From the NCBI GenBank assembly GCA_958496175.1, contig OY292275.1, forward strand, positions 57,923,701 to 57,987,700: a stretch of 64,000 nucleotides of DNA, written 5' to 3'. Source of the DNA: Sisyra terminalis (lineage: Eukaryota > Arthropoda > Insecta > Neuroptera > Sisyridae). Below the pieces are notes generated by a model, which was not told the DNA's origin, searched no databases, and saw only the letters and a list, made by a program, of their open reading frames with translations. This document shows positions 1 to 11,633 of the stretch, piece by piece (the first letter of the stretch is position 1; each line of letters begins with the position of its first letter). Position numbers and translations under genes: made by a program.

Positions 1-789
1 ATAAAATTTCTTTGCCTTTTCTAGAGGTAAACTTTTCTGGTTATATATTAGAGGTGGAAAAATCATAAAATCCGAGAAAAGCTCGCCTTTTTTGTGTAGT
101 TTATAAATGGATTTTTATGGTAGTTAATGTCACAAGTGGAAGAATAATTGTTTCAACAATAACAAATCAATTGAATTTTACAGTGGAACTCGTCGCGATA
201 TTAACTCAATTATTTTCGTTCGGTAAATAAAAATTACGTGAAGCCAACTCTGGTTTTTCTTCGCCGCCCACAAATTGGCTGTGCACGCTAAACAAACATT
301 GTTAAAGCTTTGCGGCTTGAAATCGGAAAAGGAAAAAGCTCCGTTTTGCGATTCGATATCTATCCATTTTCCCATTCTTGTTCACTGTCTGTCAATTCAA
401 TTATCGACGGTTAGCAAACGGAAAAAAATCCGAGAAGAATTCGTATTGGAACAAAAAAAAATAATATATATAACCCACTCGACTCCCATAAAACATTGCA
501 ACGGCAAACGTGTGCTATTTATAACGAGGAAAAATCAAATTGGTCCTGTAAAAATTACCAACGAAACGGGATTAACGAGACACGAGAAAGCAGTTTGCCA
601 GATGGAGACACCGTCGTTACAATAATAACTGCGAGCGAAATGGAAAATACATTTTCAATTTTCCACATCGCTGGCCAATTATTGTGTATCGGAGTGATTT
701 TTTATTAGAAACAAATCGCTCAATCAGATCAATTGAGACGATTTATGAATGACGAATGAGCGCCTCGTAAAACTGGGACAACATCCGCA
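1..789. other. No supported gene
   Basis: Composition here is more balanced than in most of the window, and overlapping open frames occur on both strands (for example 275-625 plus and 178-375 minus). None has recognisable motifs or a convincing pair of splice sites. The stretch may be promoter or intron of a neighbouring gene, but nothing in it proves that. Confidence 0.4.
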
Positions 790-849
790 ATGAAAATGGG
801 GGAGTTTCCACTGGAAATTGGACTTGATTTCATCATGCGGGATTTAAGT
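790..849 (+). CDS. Candidate first coding exon (weak)
   Basis: An ATG at 790 opens 20 codons, reading MKMGEFPLEIGLDF and on, and runs straight into a consensus donor (AGT then GTAAGTTT) at 850, so the exon would end in phase 0. A short upstream frame starting near 751 would overlap the start. The local GC content is higher than in the flanking DNA, which is the main reason to list it. I do not recognise the peptide and no matching downstream exon was found on this strand nearby. Twenty open codons followed by a donor can occur by chance in 64 kb, so this stays a weak candidate. Confidence 0.2.
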
Positions 850-1252
850 GTAAGTTTCACTTCAATAAGAAATGATTTCAGTGCAAATCAGAGACGATTC
901 TTTGAGTAAAACATACAGCCGAAATGCATAGTACGCAGAAAAAGTAAAGAAATCTATTTAAGTGTAGGCATTCAGCATTACAAATATGCTAAAGGAATGC
1001 CTACGTTATATAAAACACATACGTATATGTAAATAATCAAGTAATCAAGTATATTGCCAACGATGCAAACATCGTTATTTCTTTCAGATAAAAGAATTTA
1101 CAAAACTCATTTAGCAAAATTGATCATAGTATCAGCAAATTCAAAAGTTGGAGAGTTTTTAATGATGAAAGCCATGGAAAAAAGGATGTTGACCTGGAAT
1201 ATTAGGGCTTAAAGAAAAATTAGATATTCTGAAGCCTCTGAAGTATATGTAT
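850..1252. other. AT-rich, nothing seen
   Basis: No ORF, repeat or splice-site pair that I can support lies between the candidate exon and the first MITE. Confidence 0.4.
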
Positions 1253-2077
1253 TAGACTGATTCAAAAAAAATGAAGAATTTTTTTTTCTTAATTATATCG
1301 AAAATAATGTTGGAAATGACAAAAAAAAAATCCTGTGAAACTTTAAGCTCTTAATGTTAATATTAAGAGGTACCGCATCGCAAATTTCGATTTTTCATTT
1401 AAATAACATGGGAACAATATTCTCTTGCACTTTGAAATTTTATAGCGTACGTTGATGACAATATTTCGGAATGACCAAGGTATATTCTTGTAAAAAATTG
1501 AACGATCTACAAAAAAGGTCTTTGTACAAGTTTTTGATATATTTATTCCTTCAAAAGTTATTCGAGGTCAAAGTTGAACTAAAGAGAAATTTTAATATTT
1601 TTTCAATTTTTTGACGCAACCATCAATTTTATGAGATAATTTGATAGGACATTTTTTATAGAGCACTTTTTTCCTATAACTTATCTCTATAAAAGTTTTT
1701 GATATTTTCCACAGGTCTTAAGTTATTTAATTAAAATAAAAAAAAATATGTTAAAAAATATAATAATTCAGGGTATTTTCAGTTTAATGCAAATAACTTA
1801 GGACCTGTGAAAAATATCAAAAACTTTTATAGAGATAAGTTATAGAAAAAAAGTCCTTGCTCTACAAAAAATGTCCTATAAAATTTTCTCATAAAATTGA
1901 TGGATGCGTCAAAAAATTGAAAAAATATTAAAATTTCTTTTTAATTCAACTTTGACTTCGAATAACTTTTGAAGGAATAAATATATCAAAAACTTGTATA
2001 AAACCCTTTTTTGTAGTTCGTTCAATTTTCTACAAGAATATACCTTGGTCTTTCCGAAATATTGTCACCAACGTTTT
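1253..2077. mobile_element. Palindromic MITE family A, copy 1 (right end missing)
   Basis: The copy starts with TTA then GACTGATTC and continues through the family modules: a CTTAAT/ATTAAG palindrome near 1350, a shared ACATGGGAACAATATTCTC block, and a central GGACCTGTGAAAAATATC segment. From about 1780 the sequence is the reverse complement of its own left half, so the element folds into one long hairpin. The right terminal about 170 bp, present in the copy at 33220, is missing. TA next to the terminus in all copies suggests a Tc1/mariner-type target site. It has no coding capacity. Confidence 0.85.
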
Positions 2078-2265
2078 TAATTTTTCAATTAAGAAGGACT
2101 CGGTAAATGTGAAATTAATGGGAATCAGTCCCCCTCAACAAGAATCACTAGTCTAACGGGTTTATCAAGTAGATCTAAGGGAATAGATGGCCGGATACTG
2201 ACGAGAAAATGTCTTTCATGTTCTTGGATGTTCATGTGAAAGATTTTTCAAGGAGTAGGGAAAAT

Positions 2266-2530
2266 GGTAGGGTTCGACTGAAACTAGTTTTTTCGGCCGA
2301 AACCGGGGGCCCGAAGCCAACCACTTGCGTGGTATTGAAATTGGTAATACAACAGCTACTATCTCGATCTCATTTTTAAACTTCGTATTGGTTCGTTTCT
2401 CCTACCAACGGAAGATAAAACAACACCAGCATTCGTAGTAAGAGATCTAGTCCTATCATTTTCGATACAGAAAAAGTAGTTGGCTTTGTATTTCCGGTTT
2501 CGTCCAAAAAAACTACTTTCGGTCAGACAT
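2266..2530. repeat. Foldback repeat, imperfect inverted arms
   Basis: About 55 bp at 2272-2326 (including CGAAACCGGG and CGAAGCCAACCA) reappears inverted at 2473-2528 (including TAGTTGGCTTTG and CCGGTTTCG) at roughly 80 percent identity. Weaker pairing continues into the loop. It is probably an old foldback element. Target duplications were not resolved. Confidence 0.6.
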
Positions 2531-3388
2531 TAGAAAATATTAGGCAACTATCTTTGTTCCTTCTAACCCAAGAACTATCCTTTTTGCGAATCTCCAACGG
2601 AACCATGTGGAATTCGAGGATATTCATACGTTCTCTCCAAAGAGTACTATCCTCCCGGAATAACGATGATAGGAGCGAGAGGAGTACTTTTCGAAGCGAT
2701 TTACAGGGACTTAGGTTTGCAAGAGAAAACTCTAACATTATTTTCAAAAGAATTTTCGTTATGCATCCCGCTACTTAATGCGACCTGTATATTTTATAAG
2801 CCATGATCATTCTTAACCTTTTATTTATACCAAAAATCATTGAAAACATATTTTAGATCCTGTCCCTTTTGTTTTTAAAAAACAAACCTGTAAAGTTGAA
2901 AAAATTAGTTGACAAGGAGGATAGGGGAAGCATTTTACAACTTTAGAAGAGTATTTGTACTGCATTATTTGCTTAAAATAAAAAAAATATATTGAAATAT
3001 CTTTATCAGTTATCAAGTCTTATCTAATAATGTCTCACATGGCTATGCACATGTAAAATTTATTTCCCATCCCCTCGTTACAGGGTTGTTGTGTCCTTTC
3101 TAGTTTCTACCCCTATTTTCTTTGTACTTTTGTTTGTGGTATCAATTTACCTTATTCTACAATTCATCTATAAAGACCAAAAGTTTTCGAGTAAAATGGT
3201 AATGAGGGTTCCGTTTTTACTATGGAACCCTAATAAAACCACCCCGTTCGTATTTTTCGTAAAACTGACACAATAAATGGTAGATTGGATATTAATCCTT
3301 GAAAGATTTTTTCGAAATTTTCGGGATAGAATTTGATAGTGGATGTTAAATTTTGTAAGTTGAAAAGATGGATTTTAAAGTCACTCAC
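2531..3388. other. No supported gene
   Basis: Open frames at 2523-2778 occur on both strands but lie in the flank of the foldback repeat. A short hairpin pairs AGTACTATCCTC near 2644 with GAGGAGTACT near 2685. Nothing else is recognisable before the minus-strand exon. Confidence 0.4.
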
Positions 3389-3609
3389 CGTTGATGCTGC
3401 GTTGGCCTTTGACACGACGACCCACCGAGGGTGAGACGAGACTTAGCGGTCGAGCTGCTCCCGACAATGGAGGCTGATCCCGGGAGCTGTACATATACGG
3501 GGGATAGGGACTAAGGGAGTTGCTCTCGGACCACACGGCTTCGACCATCGAATCAATGCTGGACGAACGGGGCAAGCGGGCCGCATTTTGTCCGGCGTTC
3601 GTGTCCCGT
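3389..3609 (-). CDS. Internal coding exon of an unidentified gene
   Basis: This 221-nt exon reads on the minus strand between a strong acceptor (a long T-rich tract ending CTTTTGCAG, AG at 3611-3610) and a consensus donor (GGTGAGTGA, GT at 3388-3387). It enters with one base completing a codon and leaves with one base, reading open for about 73 residues: RDTNAGQNAARLPRSSSIDS, then an acidic MVEAVWSES segment, a Pro/Tyr-rich stretch (SPYPPYMYSS), and a basic end (SVGRRVKGQR). The composition (Ser, Pro, Arg, few hydrophobics) is that of a disordered linker, and RSSSID resembles a basophilic kinase site. GC content is far above that of the flanks, as expected of a real exon. I do not recognise the protein. 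The neighbouring exons are not identifiable in this window, so they may be far away. Confidence 0.75.
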
Positions 3610-5134
3610 CTGCAAAAGAAAAACAAAATATGACGATCCAACAATCCAAACAATCAAAACTCCCATAATCCCGACAATCTTCCCGATTTCCCTCATTTTG
3701 CAATAAATCTCATGCCGTTGTCGCATTGTATATTATTATCTCTTCGATACACGAAGAAAATGCTCGACGTTGCACAACTCTACCACCCTGCCCCGGGTCG
3801 TCTCTACGCCCGTCATCAACTACCATCTTATTTACTCCAACTCGATTTCCCCGGGACGGAAAACTCTCAACAAAACACGTGATATTTGTATTCACCATTG
3901 ATCATTGGCGTGACACAATAGACGAACATAATAAGAGCTTCCCAAACATTTCCTTTACATCGAAAATTCCCAACGCAAACACGAGAACTTTTACGATTTC
4001 CATCCCCGATTGCCGTCGCCCGTCCCGCGTATTTTACCCCAATTTCCTTCCATTGAAAGCGGGTCAATTGAGAAATTCATTTGCAACTTGTAGTTTATCG
4101 CCTAGTTTCTAATTAAATATTTACCTCGAACGCGCTATAAATTATCGATAACAAAAGAGAATACGTGGAAGTCGTGTAGAACATCCCTTCGTTTAGTGAT
4201 GCAATCAATTTTTTTTTGTAACTCAAGGTTCATAACAAAAAATTACTAATTTCACCCCCAGTAGGTTTATGACAAGGTTGAACTGAATTAAATTGAATGT
4301 CCAACGCAGATAAATCCGGATAACCCATACTCGGAAATCAAGTTAAAATTGCCCCCCGTTCCTCGTTTAACCCTTTGCCGGGAAATCGCCTGGTCTACCC
4401 CAATTGCATTCGATATCTACGTGTCAAGTCTATTTTATTGTAGGCAAAACGAAAACTAAAATCGATTTTTCACGGAAATTCTTTGCTTTTGTATAAGTAA
4501 AACTACCCTTTACAATGAAAAATTTATTTCCTTTTACATTATTTCTCAGTTTACGGATTTTTATAACTCCTAGAGTCGCTAAAGACTTAAAAACAGTAAA
4601 TATGCCAACAAAATTTGAGGAAATCAACAGGTTGATGGTTTTCATAAACAAGTGGTCTATCAAAAAGCATTGTACTAAAATTTGAGACCAAAAGTTTATC
4701 AAATCTAAATAACAAATATCCTTGTTTAGCAAGAAAACCTGTTTTTTTTCCTTCAAATATTATAAAAGATAAACAATTCATCTTAAGGCTTAAATAATGT
4801 TTTCCTCTTCCGAATATAAAGTTTAACGAAATAAAGCATCTTTTGCTTAGAACATTAGAATTCCAAAAACATATTGGTGGAATTCTACGGGAAAAATTAA
4901 TCCTCAGGAATTGAGATTGAAAATATTTATAAAACTATGAAATGTGGAACTTCGGAGGAATAAAGGATCGAATTACGCAGGTACAAGTGTTAAGAAGAGT
5001 TAAAGGAAAAAAAAAGAGCCTTTATGGACTTGATCAAAATTGATCAGCTTAAAGGATTGTAAAAGAATTAAAGAATTTTAAAACTTTTGTGATTCTCAGG
5101 TATATTTTGCAATAAAAGTTCCATGTTTGGTCAT
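3610..5134. other. Probable intron or intergenic DNA
   Basis: Directly 5-prime (on the minus strand) of the exon at 3389-3609. From 3700 to 4110 both strands have few stops (one frame of 128 codons on plus), but no family motif or splice pair supports coding. From 4430 onward the DNA is AT-rich and featureless. Confidence 0.4.
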
Positions 5135-5502
5135 TGTTGCGGTTTTGGATCATTCGAAAGTTTCGAATGTTCTAACAATTAGATTGAAAAAAGACGGAAG
5201 ACGTTCCAGGACACTTTCCATGAGATTTTAATGTGGAGTAGAAAGAGATAGAAAATATTCGAAACTACGAGATGAGTCTGGAATCGTCTTGAATCTTCTA
5301 GAAGTTGCAAATGGGAATATAAATAAGGTGATCGGTCGATCACCAGTTAATATCGAAAGAGTACCAAAAAAGTTACGAACAATTAACTAAATTAACTAAT
5401 TGTTATATAACCGATAGTTATTGTTATTGTTAAAATAAATGAATAAATGCTATTATTACACTTTTTATTACACAATAAACGTGTGTGTTTTAAAAATACA
5501 CA
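5135..5502 (+). mobile_element. Candidate LTR (solo or truncated LTR retrotransposon)
   Basis: A 368-bp unit begins TGTTGCGG and ends ATACACA. It holds a TATA box (TATAAATAAG near 5319), two AATAAA signals (near 5434 and 5472), and directly after its end a TGGTGTTATTG stretch that could be a primer-binding site. This order (promoter, poly(A) signal, TG...CA borders) is LTR-like. No second LTR, gag-pol or matching 5-bp target duplication was found, so the borders are inferred. The alternative is a displaced heat-shock promoter. Confidence 0.4.
5276..5345 (+). promoter_or_regulatory. Heat-shock-element cluster, TATA box and dyad
   Basis: Pentamer-spaced units GAA, GTC, GAA, TTC and GAA start at 5281, 5286, 5291, 5296 and 5301, with a further near-match GTC at 5276. 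Three adjacent units (GAAnnTTCnnGAA) are perfect, which is the canonical HSF binding pattern. A TATA box follows at about 5319, and a perfect 8-bp dyad (GGTGATCG / CGATCACC) sits at 5327-5344, about where transcription would start. Further partial sites occur upstream, such as GAATGTTC near 5163. Function is inferred. Confidence 0.55.
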
Positions 5503-8465
5503 ATGGTGTTATTGTTTTAAGCCCGAAAACAGATCCTAACGAACCCGTTAATATAAATAACCGTAAAAAAACGTAGCAATATTTCCACTTTAAATTTCAA
5601 GAAATAAAATTTTCTATTTGATAACAATTGGGAATTAAAGGAATCAAGAATCAAAACCGAATGGAATCAGGAAAGATAAATGTCTAGATGGAAAAAAAAT
5701 ACCAAAGAAATTAAGAAAAGTTACTTGAGAATAATTTTTCCGAGTGAATAATGAACGAGAAAGGAAAAAAAAAGGCGAAAAGAAAACGGAACCAGAGTTT
5801 CAATATAAGATGATGGATAGGAAGAGATGGGAGAATAAGAGAATGGATGAAAACCGTGAATGTTTTGGAGAAATCAAGAAAAGTTTATATAGAAATAGAT
5901 GAAAACATGCAAAAAATGAAATGCAATTCACTTATAGATCAAGAGAAATGTAAGTCGTGGATTTGGAAGAGAGGAAAAAATCAAAAGTTGTCATCAAGGA
6001 GAAAATATTTAAAGATTTATATGCTATGAAACCTCTTAAGAAAATCACTGAAGAGAAAAAAGTAATGAGGAAGTCATTGTCATGTCATTCCTTCTGCATG
6101 ATGTGGTAAAATGAAGAAAAATGCACAAATGTTTTCTAGGGTGAATAATTCAGTATTTCAGAAATAGTGCAACAAAAGATGATTATACCATTTGTAATGG
6201 GTCAGTCCAAATAACGTGGTCCAAAAATAAATGAAATGGTTGCTCGACCATTTTAAAAAAAATAATTTTTTGTGTGCTATCACCCCAACATGTTGGTAGT
6301 TCAAATTCATCATTATTTTAATTTTATTGTTTTTAGTTTTCCGGTGATGGCCATATTAGTTTTACTAGGCGCAGACATTTTCACACTTTTAAGGGTTTGC
6401 GGAAACTTGATTATCTCAGACCCTATGTGTTCTATCAAAATGAAACTAAAAGCAATGGGTTCATGAAAATATAAGCTATAAGATTGTAATAAGACGTTTT
6501 CATCTAAATGTAATTCTAAGGGGTGAAATTTCAGCCTAAATTTTTAGCTCTCATTTGTAAAAACTTCAATTTTCACGGAAAGATTGTAAAGGAAGGGAAA
6601 GAGTCTACGTATGTCTAAGTACGAATGATTTCCTATCGATTGACAGAAAAAAAATTGAAAAATTTTAAATTTTAAAGTTTCGTTGGCTAATCAGTATAGG
6701 GTAAATCATAAAACCAAAAAAACACATGATAAAGTTTTAGTTTTTTTCCGAATTTTCAGTACCTAAAATAAAATTGTGGTACCTCTGTTTTACCGATACA
6801 ATATCACAAATGTAGTCTAGTTTTCATATTCATGAAGTGTTCGCAACATAGCAATTGAGTTCTTCTATCAAATTATATGTCAAGTCCCGGAAGATTTCGA
6901 AATAACAATCAAATCTATCACCCACCTCACATCAAAACTTTCCTCATAAGAGGCCATCTATTTACAACTTTTATATTCCATTTTATTGTCACTTGGAGGG
7001 TTAAAGTAAAGTTAATTTAACTTGAAATAATACGCAAAAGTATTTTTCAAACGTTTCAACATCCTTTCTTTCATGTTTTGGTAGATTTGGGCTTTGATCT
7101 TTTTCAAAGCTCCAAGTGGACGAAACATGAAGAATTAAGCTTTTATTAAATGCTCGAATTTATGTGGCGAAATATTTTTTTATTACAATGGACTTAAAAA
7201 GCGAATAATTTATGGCGTCTTTTATGGCGGAGGGACGCTATCGTGTTTCAAGTGGCCATAATAAATTTTAACCCTGCTCCTTGAAGCAGATGCTTCTAAT
7301 TATCCCTCTGGAAACGTGTTAACGTCTTTAAACAAGCGTTTTCGCTATCTCGACTAAATCTCCGCATTAATTGCAAATTAATAATTAATGTATCCCATAA
7401 AATTTTATTAAAACAAATTCGTTACGTGCAATCCAACGCCTCTCGTTTTCCGCAAAATGCATTTGAGCTTCGTTTTTCGTATGCTATTTGATGATCATAA
7501 TAGGAAATGTAAATCTAAAACCAATATTTTTTTAGCTTAAAAGGCATTTAATTTCCATATTTACGCTAAATACTCTCAAAAAATTATCACATTCATTGTA
7601 TTGAAACGTTTTCAATATTTGCTTTTACAAAAAAAAAAAGCAAATAACCATATACGACCAACACTCAAACCAATGAAACAAATTGGAAAATTCTATCGTT
7701 AGTTTATATTTAAATTTATATTTAATAAATCAATGAATACATACTTTGTTCGATGCAAAAATTTCCACAAAACTTTCACATAGCAATTTCGAGAATTTTC
7801 CTCCAAATCACAATTAAAATGCACCATATAATTACACTTGCATAAAACGATTTGCATACGATAATTTTTGACAATAATTATTTCAATGACCGTAGCGGAG
7901 AGAATAAGACCGTAGAAGATTAGGAACGTGGCAGGTGCGACGCGGTGCGGTGATGATGGCGGTACATTAGACAAATGATCTATTAATCATTGCTTTTTCA
8001 ATTATTACAATAAAATGCTATCGTTATGTAAATATTTGCGGTAATTAATATTTACTCGTGAATATTCATTGTGTTGAAAGTGAATGAGTTTCTTTTGTGA
8101 AAAAAAATTATCAGTTATCTATGTATGTGTTTTTTTTTTATGTTTATAATTTCCGAGAAGAAAACCGAAAGTTAAAGCCTTGGGTTTTCCTGAAGTCATG
8201 GAAAAGAAAGATTCGACTTTGATGTGAGTAAATTTTAAATTGTTTAACTATTTACATCTTATGAATCATTGATTTAATTACTTAAGATGTAATGTGCAAT
8301 TATGCGTCAATGTACTTACAATGGGAAGGACATAGCTAATGAAGAGAATACGATTTCCATGGTATTACAGTTTGAGCATTTATTTTGGAAAATAAGACAA
8401 AAATAAAAATAGCATTTTGCGATTTCTTGCTTAGTTTTTGAGGTAACGATACTTAAAGTTTTTTG
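5503..8465. other. AT-rich, no supported gene
   Basis: No recognisable domain or repeat. A GC-richer patch at 7900-7975 lies in a minus-strand frame (7699-7974) that would encode one hydrophobic helix (ATFLIFYGLILSATVIEIII), but without convincing splice sites. The small plus frame at 5847-6029 is Lys-rich and probably fortuitous. Confidence 0.4.
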
Positions 8466-8473
8466 GTCGAATA

Positions 8474-8896
8474 TAAGGTTACCAACTCTCCAGTTTAAGT
8501 CCAGAGACTCCAGAAACATAACGTTTTCTCCAGACTCCAGTTTACAAAAATTATCTCCGGATTTTTTTAGGGTTACCAACTCCCCCATTTTAAACCGGAA
8601 ACTCCAGAAAAATGTATTTTTTTCCTGACTCCAGTTTACAAAAACGATTTTCCACATTTTTCAAAGTTAAAAAAAAGCAAAATTTTCCACTGTTATCAAG
8701 CGATAAAAATTGATTTTATAGTCAAAAAAAAATATATTTTTATTATATTTTGAATATAGAATGAAGTAGTAAAGCTTGTGAACGTTATCATTTAGAATAC
8801 TTGCAAAATTTTTAAGATTGTTTTTTATTGAATACAACTCTCCGGATTTAGTTATACGTTCTCCGGATTTTCTTTGATTTAAAATTGGTAACCCTA
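8474..8896. mobile_element. hAT-type MITE with 8-bp target duplication
   Basis: Termini are TAAGGTTACCAAC and, inverted, TAGGGTTACCAA. The flanks are GTCGAATA (8466-8473) and GTCGAATC (8897-8904), a 7/8 match to an 8-bp duplication as made by hAT transposases. The left part holds a tandem duplication with a 94-bp period (GGTTACCAAC at 8477 and 8571; ACTCCAGTTTACAAAAA in both). A minus-strand open frame through it is a by-product. Confidence 0.75.
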
Positions 8897-9240
8897 GTCG
8901 AATCTAGGTTTGTAAATTACACAGGTTGCTTCATTAGAAAAAAAAATGACGTCATACGAAGAATTTTGAAATTGATCATCCTGAAGATATATACGAATTT
9001 CTTCTGGATACGTCACGTATCCATCACGTAGCCACCATGAGGCCACCAGTGTATTTTATAAATCTTGTAGTCGAATAGCCTAACCATAGATTGGGCTTAA
9101 TACTACGTTTCTATAGAGACTTTATCACTATAGTTACAACCAAAAAGTGCAAAAATAACTACAAGGAATAAAACAAGGAATAATAAGAAGATACCAGATT
9201 GAAGTGTTAATTATCAAAAAAATTGTATAAAAGTTTAATC

Positions 9241-9460
9241 CAGTGGTTCTTAACCTGAGTTCGATCGCATTCTAAGGGTTCGGTTAGTCAGTCTTTCGGG
9301 CTCGGTAGTTTTGTTTTTTTTTTGTGCACTTATGTATAAAAATATACCAATTTTTGGAATTTTAAAGAACATATTTTATTTTTCCAATTTAAAAGGGTTC
9401 GGTGAATGTGCATATGATACTGGTGGGGATTAGTACCTTCAAAAGTGTTGAGAACCACTG
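9241..9460. mobile_element. Short hAT-type MITE
   Basis: The 220-bp element runs from CAGTGGTTCTTAACC to its inverted partner GAGAACCACTG. The flanks GTTTAATC (9233-9240) and GTCTAATT (9461-9468) match at 6 of 8 positions. CAGTGGTTCT is a common animal hAT terminus. It has no coding capacity. Confidence 0.7.
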
Positions 9461-9798
9461 GTCTAATTGCTGATTTTGAAGAATATTCAACTCCGTGTTA
9501 AAGGCAAAACTAATTGTAGTAGGGAGAAATAATAGAGATCAGAGCTTTAATTCAAAGTAGTGAATACTTATTCTAAGATTGATCTAACGAAATATAGTTG
9601 GGAATAGTGAAGGTAGGGAAAACTTGTGATAATAGAAATCAAAGAAAATGAATTTCTCCTATTGTGAATTCAAATTATAAAATTTTAAGTATTGATATCT
9701 CGAAAACTATGCGAGATACCGAAAAGTGTTATTCTAGATTTTCGCCTAATTTAGGGCTGTTTAACCAAAAATTGTTAACAATTGTTACCAAATTGTTA

Positions 9799-10390
9799 CC
9801 AATCGAAAGACCACAAAATTGGTGATAATCTTTTTCAAAAAAGTGCTTTTAATAGTCTTATAATACTGGAAGCTTTATGCTTTATAGTAGGAAAAAAATG
9901 TAATCAAATATTCATGGTGTCATAGCTTGTTGGTTTGCTCAATTAATATTGTTTTTCTCATTTAAAAATTAGGGTAAATTAATTGATTTTTAAATATGGT
10001 GATAACAGTCGATCTGGCTAAATATTACCATAAATTTGCATTAAAATGTTGATTTGAGATATGATTGTTGGTGGCTCAGAAAGTTTAAACTTTATGCTAA
10101 TACGCCGTATATATTTTTATCAATTGAAAGACCACAAAATTAGTGATAATCTTGTTCAAAAAAGTGCTTTTAATAGTTATATAATACTGAAAACTTAAAG
10201 CTTTATAGAACGAAAAAAAGCAATAAAATATTCATGTTGTCATAGCTCGTTAGTATGCTTAATTAGTATTGTGGTTTTTCCGTTTAAAAAGCAGGGGAAA
10301 TTAATTGATTTTACGATAATGTAGTGACAATCGATCTGGCTAAATATCGCTAGAAATTTACATTTAAACAGTGATATTTGCCGGCTCAAG
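9799..10390. repeat. Tandem duplication, period about 321 bp
   Basis: The block starting AAAGACCACAAAATT at about 9806 is repeated from about 10127, with matching internal landmarks (AAAAAAGTGCTTTTAATAGT, GATCTGGCTAAATAT). Divergence is roughly 15-20 percent. No coding signal in either copy. Confidence 0.75.
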
Positions 10391-10649
10391 AATTAAAGAA
10401 GTGTATCAAATAATTTGGCTATCAAGTGGCGTGGATTTTCCTGAACGAGGGTTCAGAATTGAGAGATGTAAACTATAAAAATTTCACACTGCATTAAAGT
10501 TTATAAAAATTAACTTCGTTTTTTTCGATCAATATATTATTATAGAGGTGGCCAACTTTTCTGATTATAATATTAACTTTTTATCTTAATATTTTTATAT
10601 ATTAGTAGTTTTTGGGGGAAAAAAGGGTGTAAAATTCATACTTTGTTTA

Positions 10650-10735
10650 TTAGGATGGTCCTTAATAGGGATGTTTTTGAATTTTTTTGCTCCCAGAGGC
10701 TCTAATTTTCAGGGATTTTTTTTTATCAATGTGGA
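10650..10735. mobile_element. Fragment of MITE family C (left end)
   Basis: AGGATGGTCCTTAATAGGG and the following TGTTTTTGAATTT, GCTCCCAGAGGCTC and TTTTCAGGGATTTTTTT match the terminal 80 bp of the family C element at 17642-18571. It lies just inside the left arm of the large inverted-repeat element and is probably a nested, truncated insertion. Confidence 0.65.
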
Positions 10736-11329
10736 AGTATTGTATAAATTTTATTATTGTATAAACATTGTTTATACACTGTGTTATAGATAAGGTGCAT
10801 TTCAACACCTTTTTTAAGTCACTTATTATGTTTTTATAATATAGACTCAAGAAAAAAACAAATTTTCAGATCCAATTTTTAATAACAGCATTCTCTTTAT
10901 ATTGTACCAAAAAAATCGATTTTTCAACCCTTAAATTTCAGTTATAGTTATGCATTTTATATTTATTATAAACTATATATTATGCATTTAAAATTCCCGT
11001 TCAAAACTCAAAATGAAGCCGTACTGCCCTTATAAGCTTTTATTGCTTCGTCTTTTCAACCTTGTCCACCAAATTTCACTATATTTCGACAATTACATGG
11101 TAAAAGCCCATATTTTTTACTCCCCATCAATGGGTGATAAAGTTTGAACTTCACAATTACTGTTTTTGCCAATCACTGAGAAATTATTTCACCTCCATTG
11201 TATTTAAGAAAGAGAGGCAATCCCTGGTGGAAATATAGGCATATTTTTCCTGAAAAAAGCTATTAATATATAACGACACTATTTTGCACTTTTGGATCCT
11301 CTTTCTTCATTTAATAGTGCAGGGATGGC

Positions 11330-11400
11330 CAACAAGTCGATTGCAAGGCTAATTTTAGCCGATCATCGATTGCTTGCGATGTCTGGGTTGGAATTCCCTG
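11330..11400. mobile_element. Possible 71-bp hAT-like remnant
   Basis: CAGGGATGGCCAAC at 11330 faces its inverse GGTTGGAATTCCCTG ending at 11400. The flanking octamers TAATAGTG and TACTATGG match at only 5 of 8 positions. The termini resemble the hAT MITE at 38230. The size makes it doubtful. Confidence 0.3.
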
Positions 11401-11478
11401 TACTATGGACTTTGAAGCAATTGTAGAAGACAAAACTTTCCAGCGATAGTTGATTGCATTTGAAAATCATATTTGTCC

Positions 11479-11570
11479 TTTATGATAACAGATGATAAAA
11501 TTCAGATCTCAGCTTTTATTTTTTTAAATAAGAAGACAATTCGACAATTCAGGTTGTTTAAGATCGATTT
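11479..11570. repeat. Repeat shared with 17331-17400
   Basis: CAGATCTCAGCTTTT and the following AAGAAGA and CAGG segments occur in both places in the same orientation, each followed by a hammerhead-like motif, though the two motifs lie on opposite strands. They are probably fragments of one retroelement family. Confidence 0.5.
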
Positions 11571-11601
11571 TTTTATTTAATATTTTTATTATTCAATTAG
11601 C

Positions 11602-11633
11602 TACGTTTCGTTACGTATCGTAACTTCATTATG
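11602..11633 (-). ncRNA. Degenerate hammerhead-ribozyme-like motif
   Basis: On the minus strand an ATGA core is followed by a perfect 6-bp stem (GTTACG, loop ATA, CGTAAC) and GAAACG, the arrangement of hammerhead helix II and the GAAA core. The 5-prime core reads ATAATGA instead of CTGATGA, so catalysis is unlikely. It resembles the intact core at 17458. Confidence 0.45.

Noticed and set aside
275..625. 116-codon plus-strand frame
   Set aside because: Low-complexity basic peptide with no recognisable domain; overlapping frames on both strands.
3726..4112. 128-codon plus-strand frame
   Set aside because: The opposite strand is equally open, no motif is visible, and it lies in the probable intron next to the minus-strand exon.
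7699..7974. Minus-strand frame with one hydrophobic helix
   Set aside because: A GC-rich patch and a membrane-like segment attracted attention, but no acceptor or donor fits and the C-terminal half is low complexity.
8316..8657. 113-codon minus-strand frame
   Set aside because: It reads through the 94-bp tandem duplication of a hAT MITE, which creates the repeated peptide.
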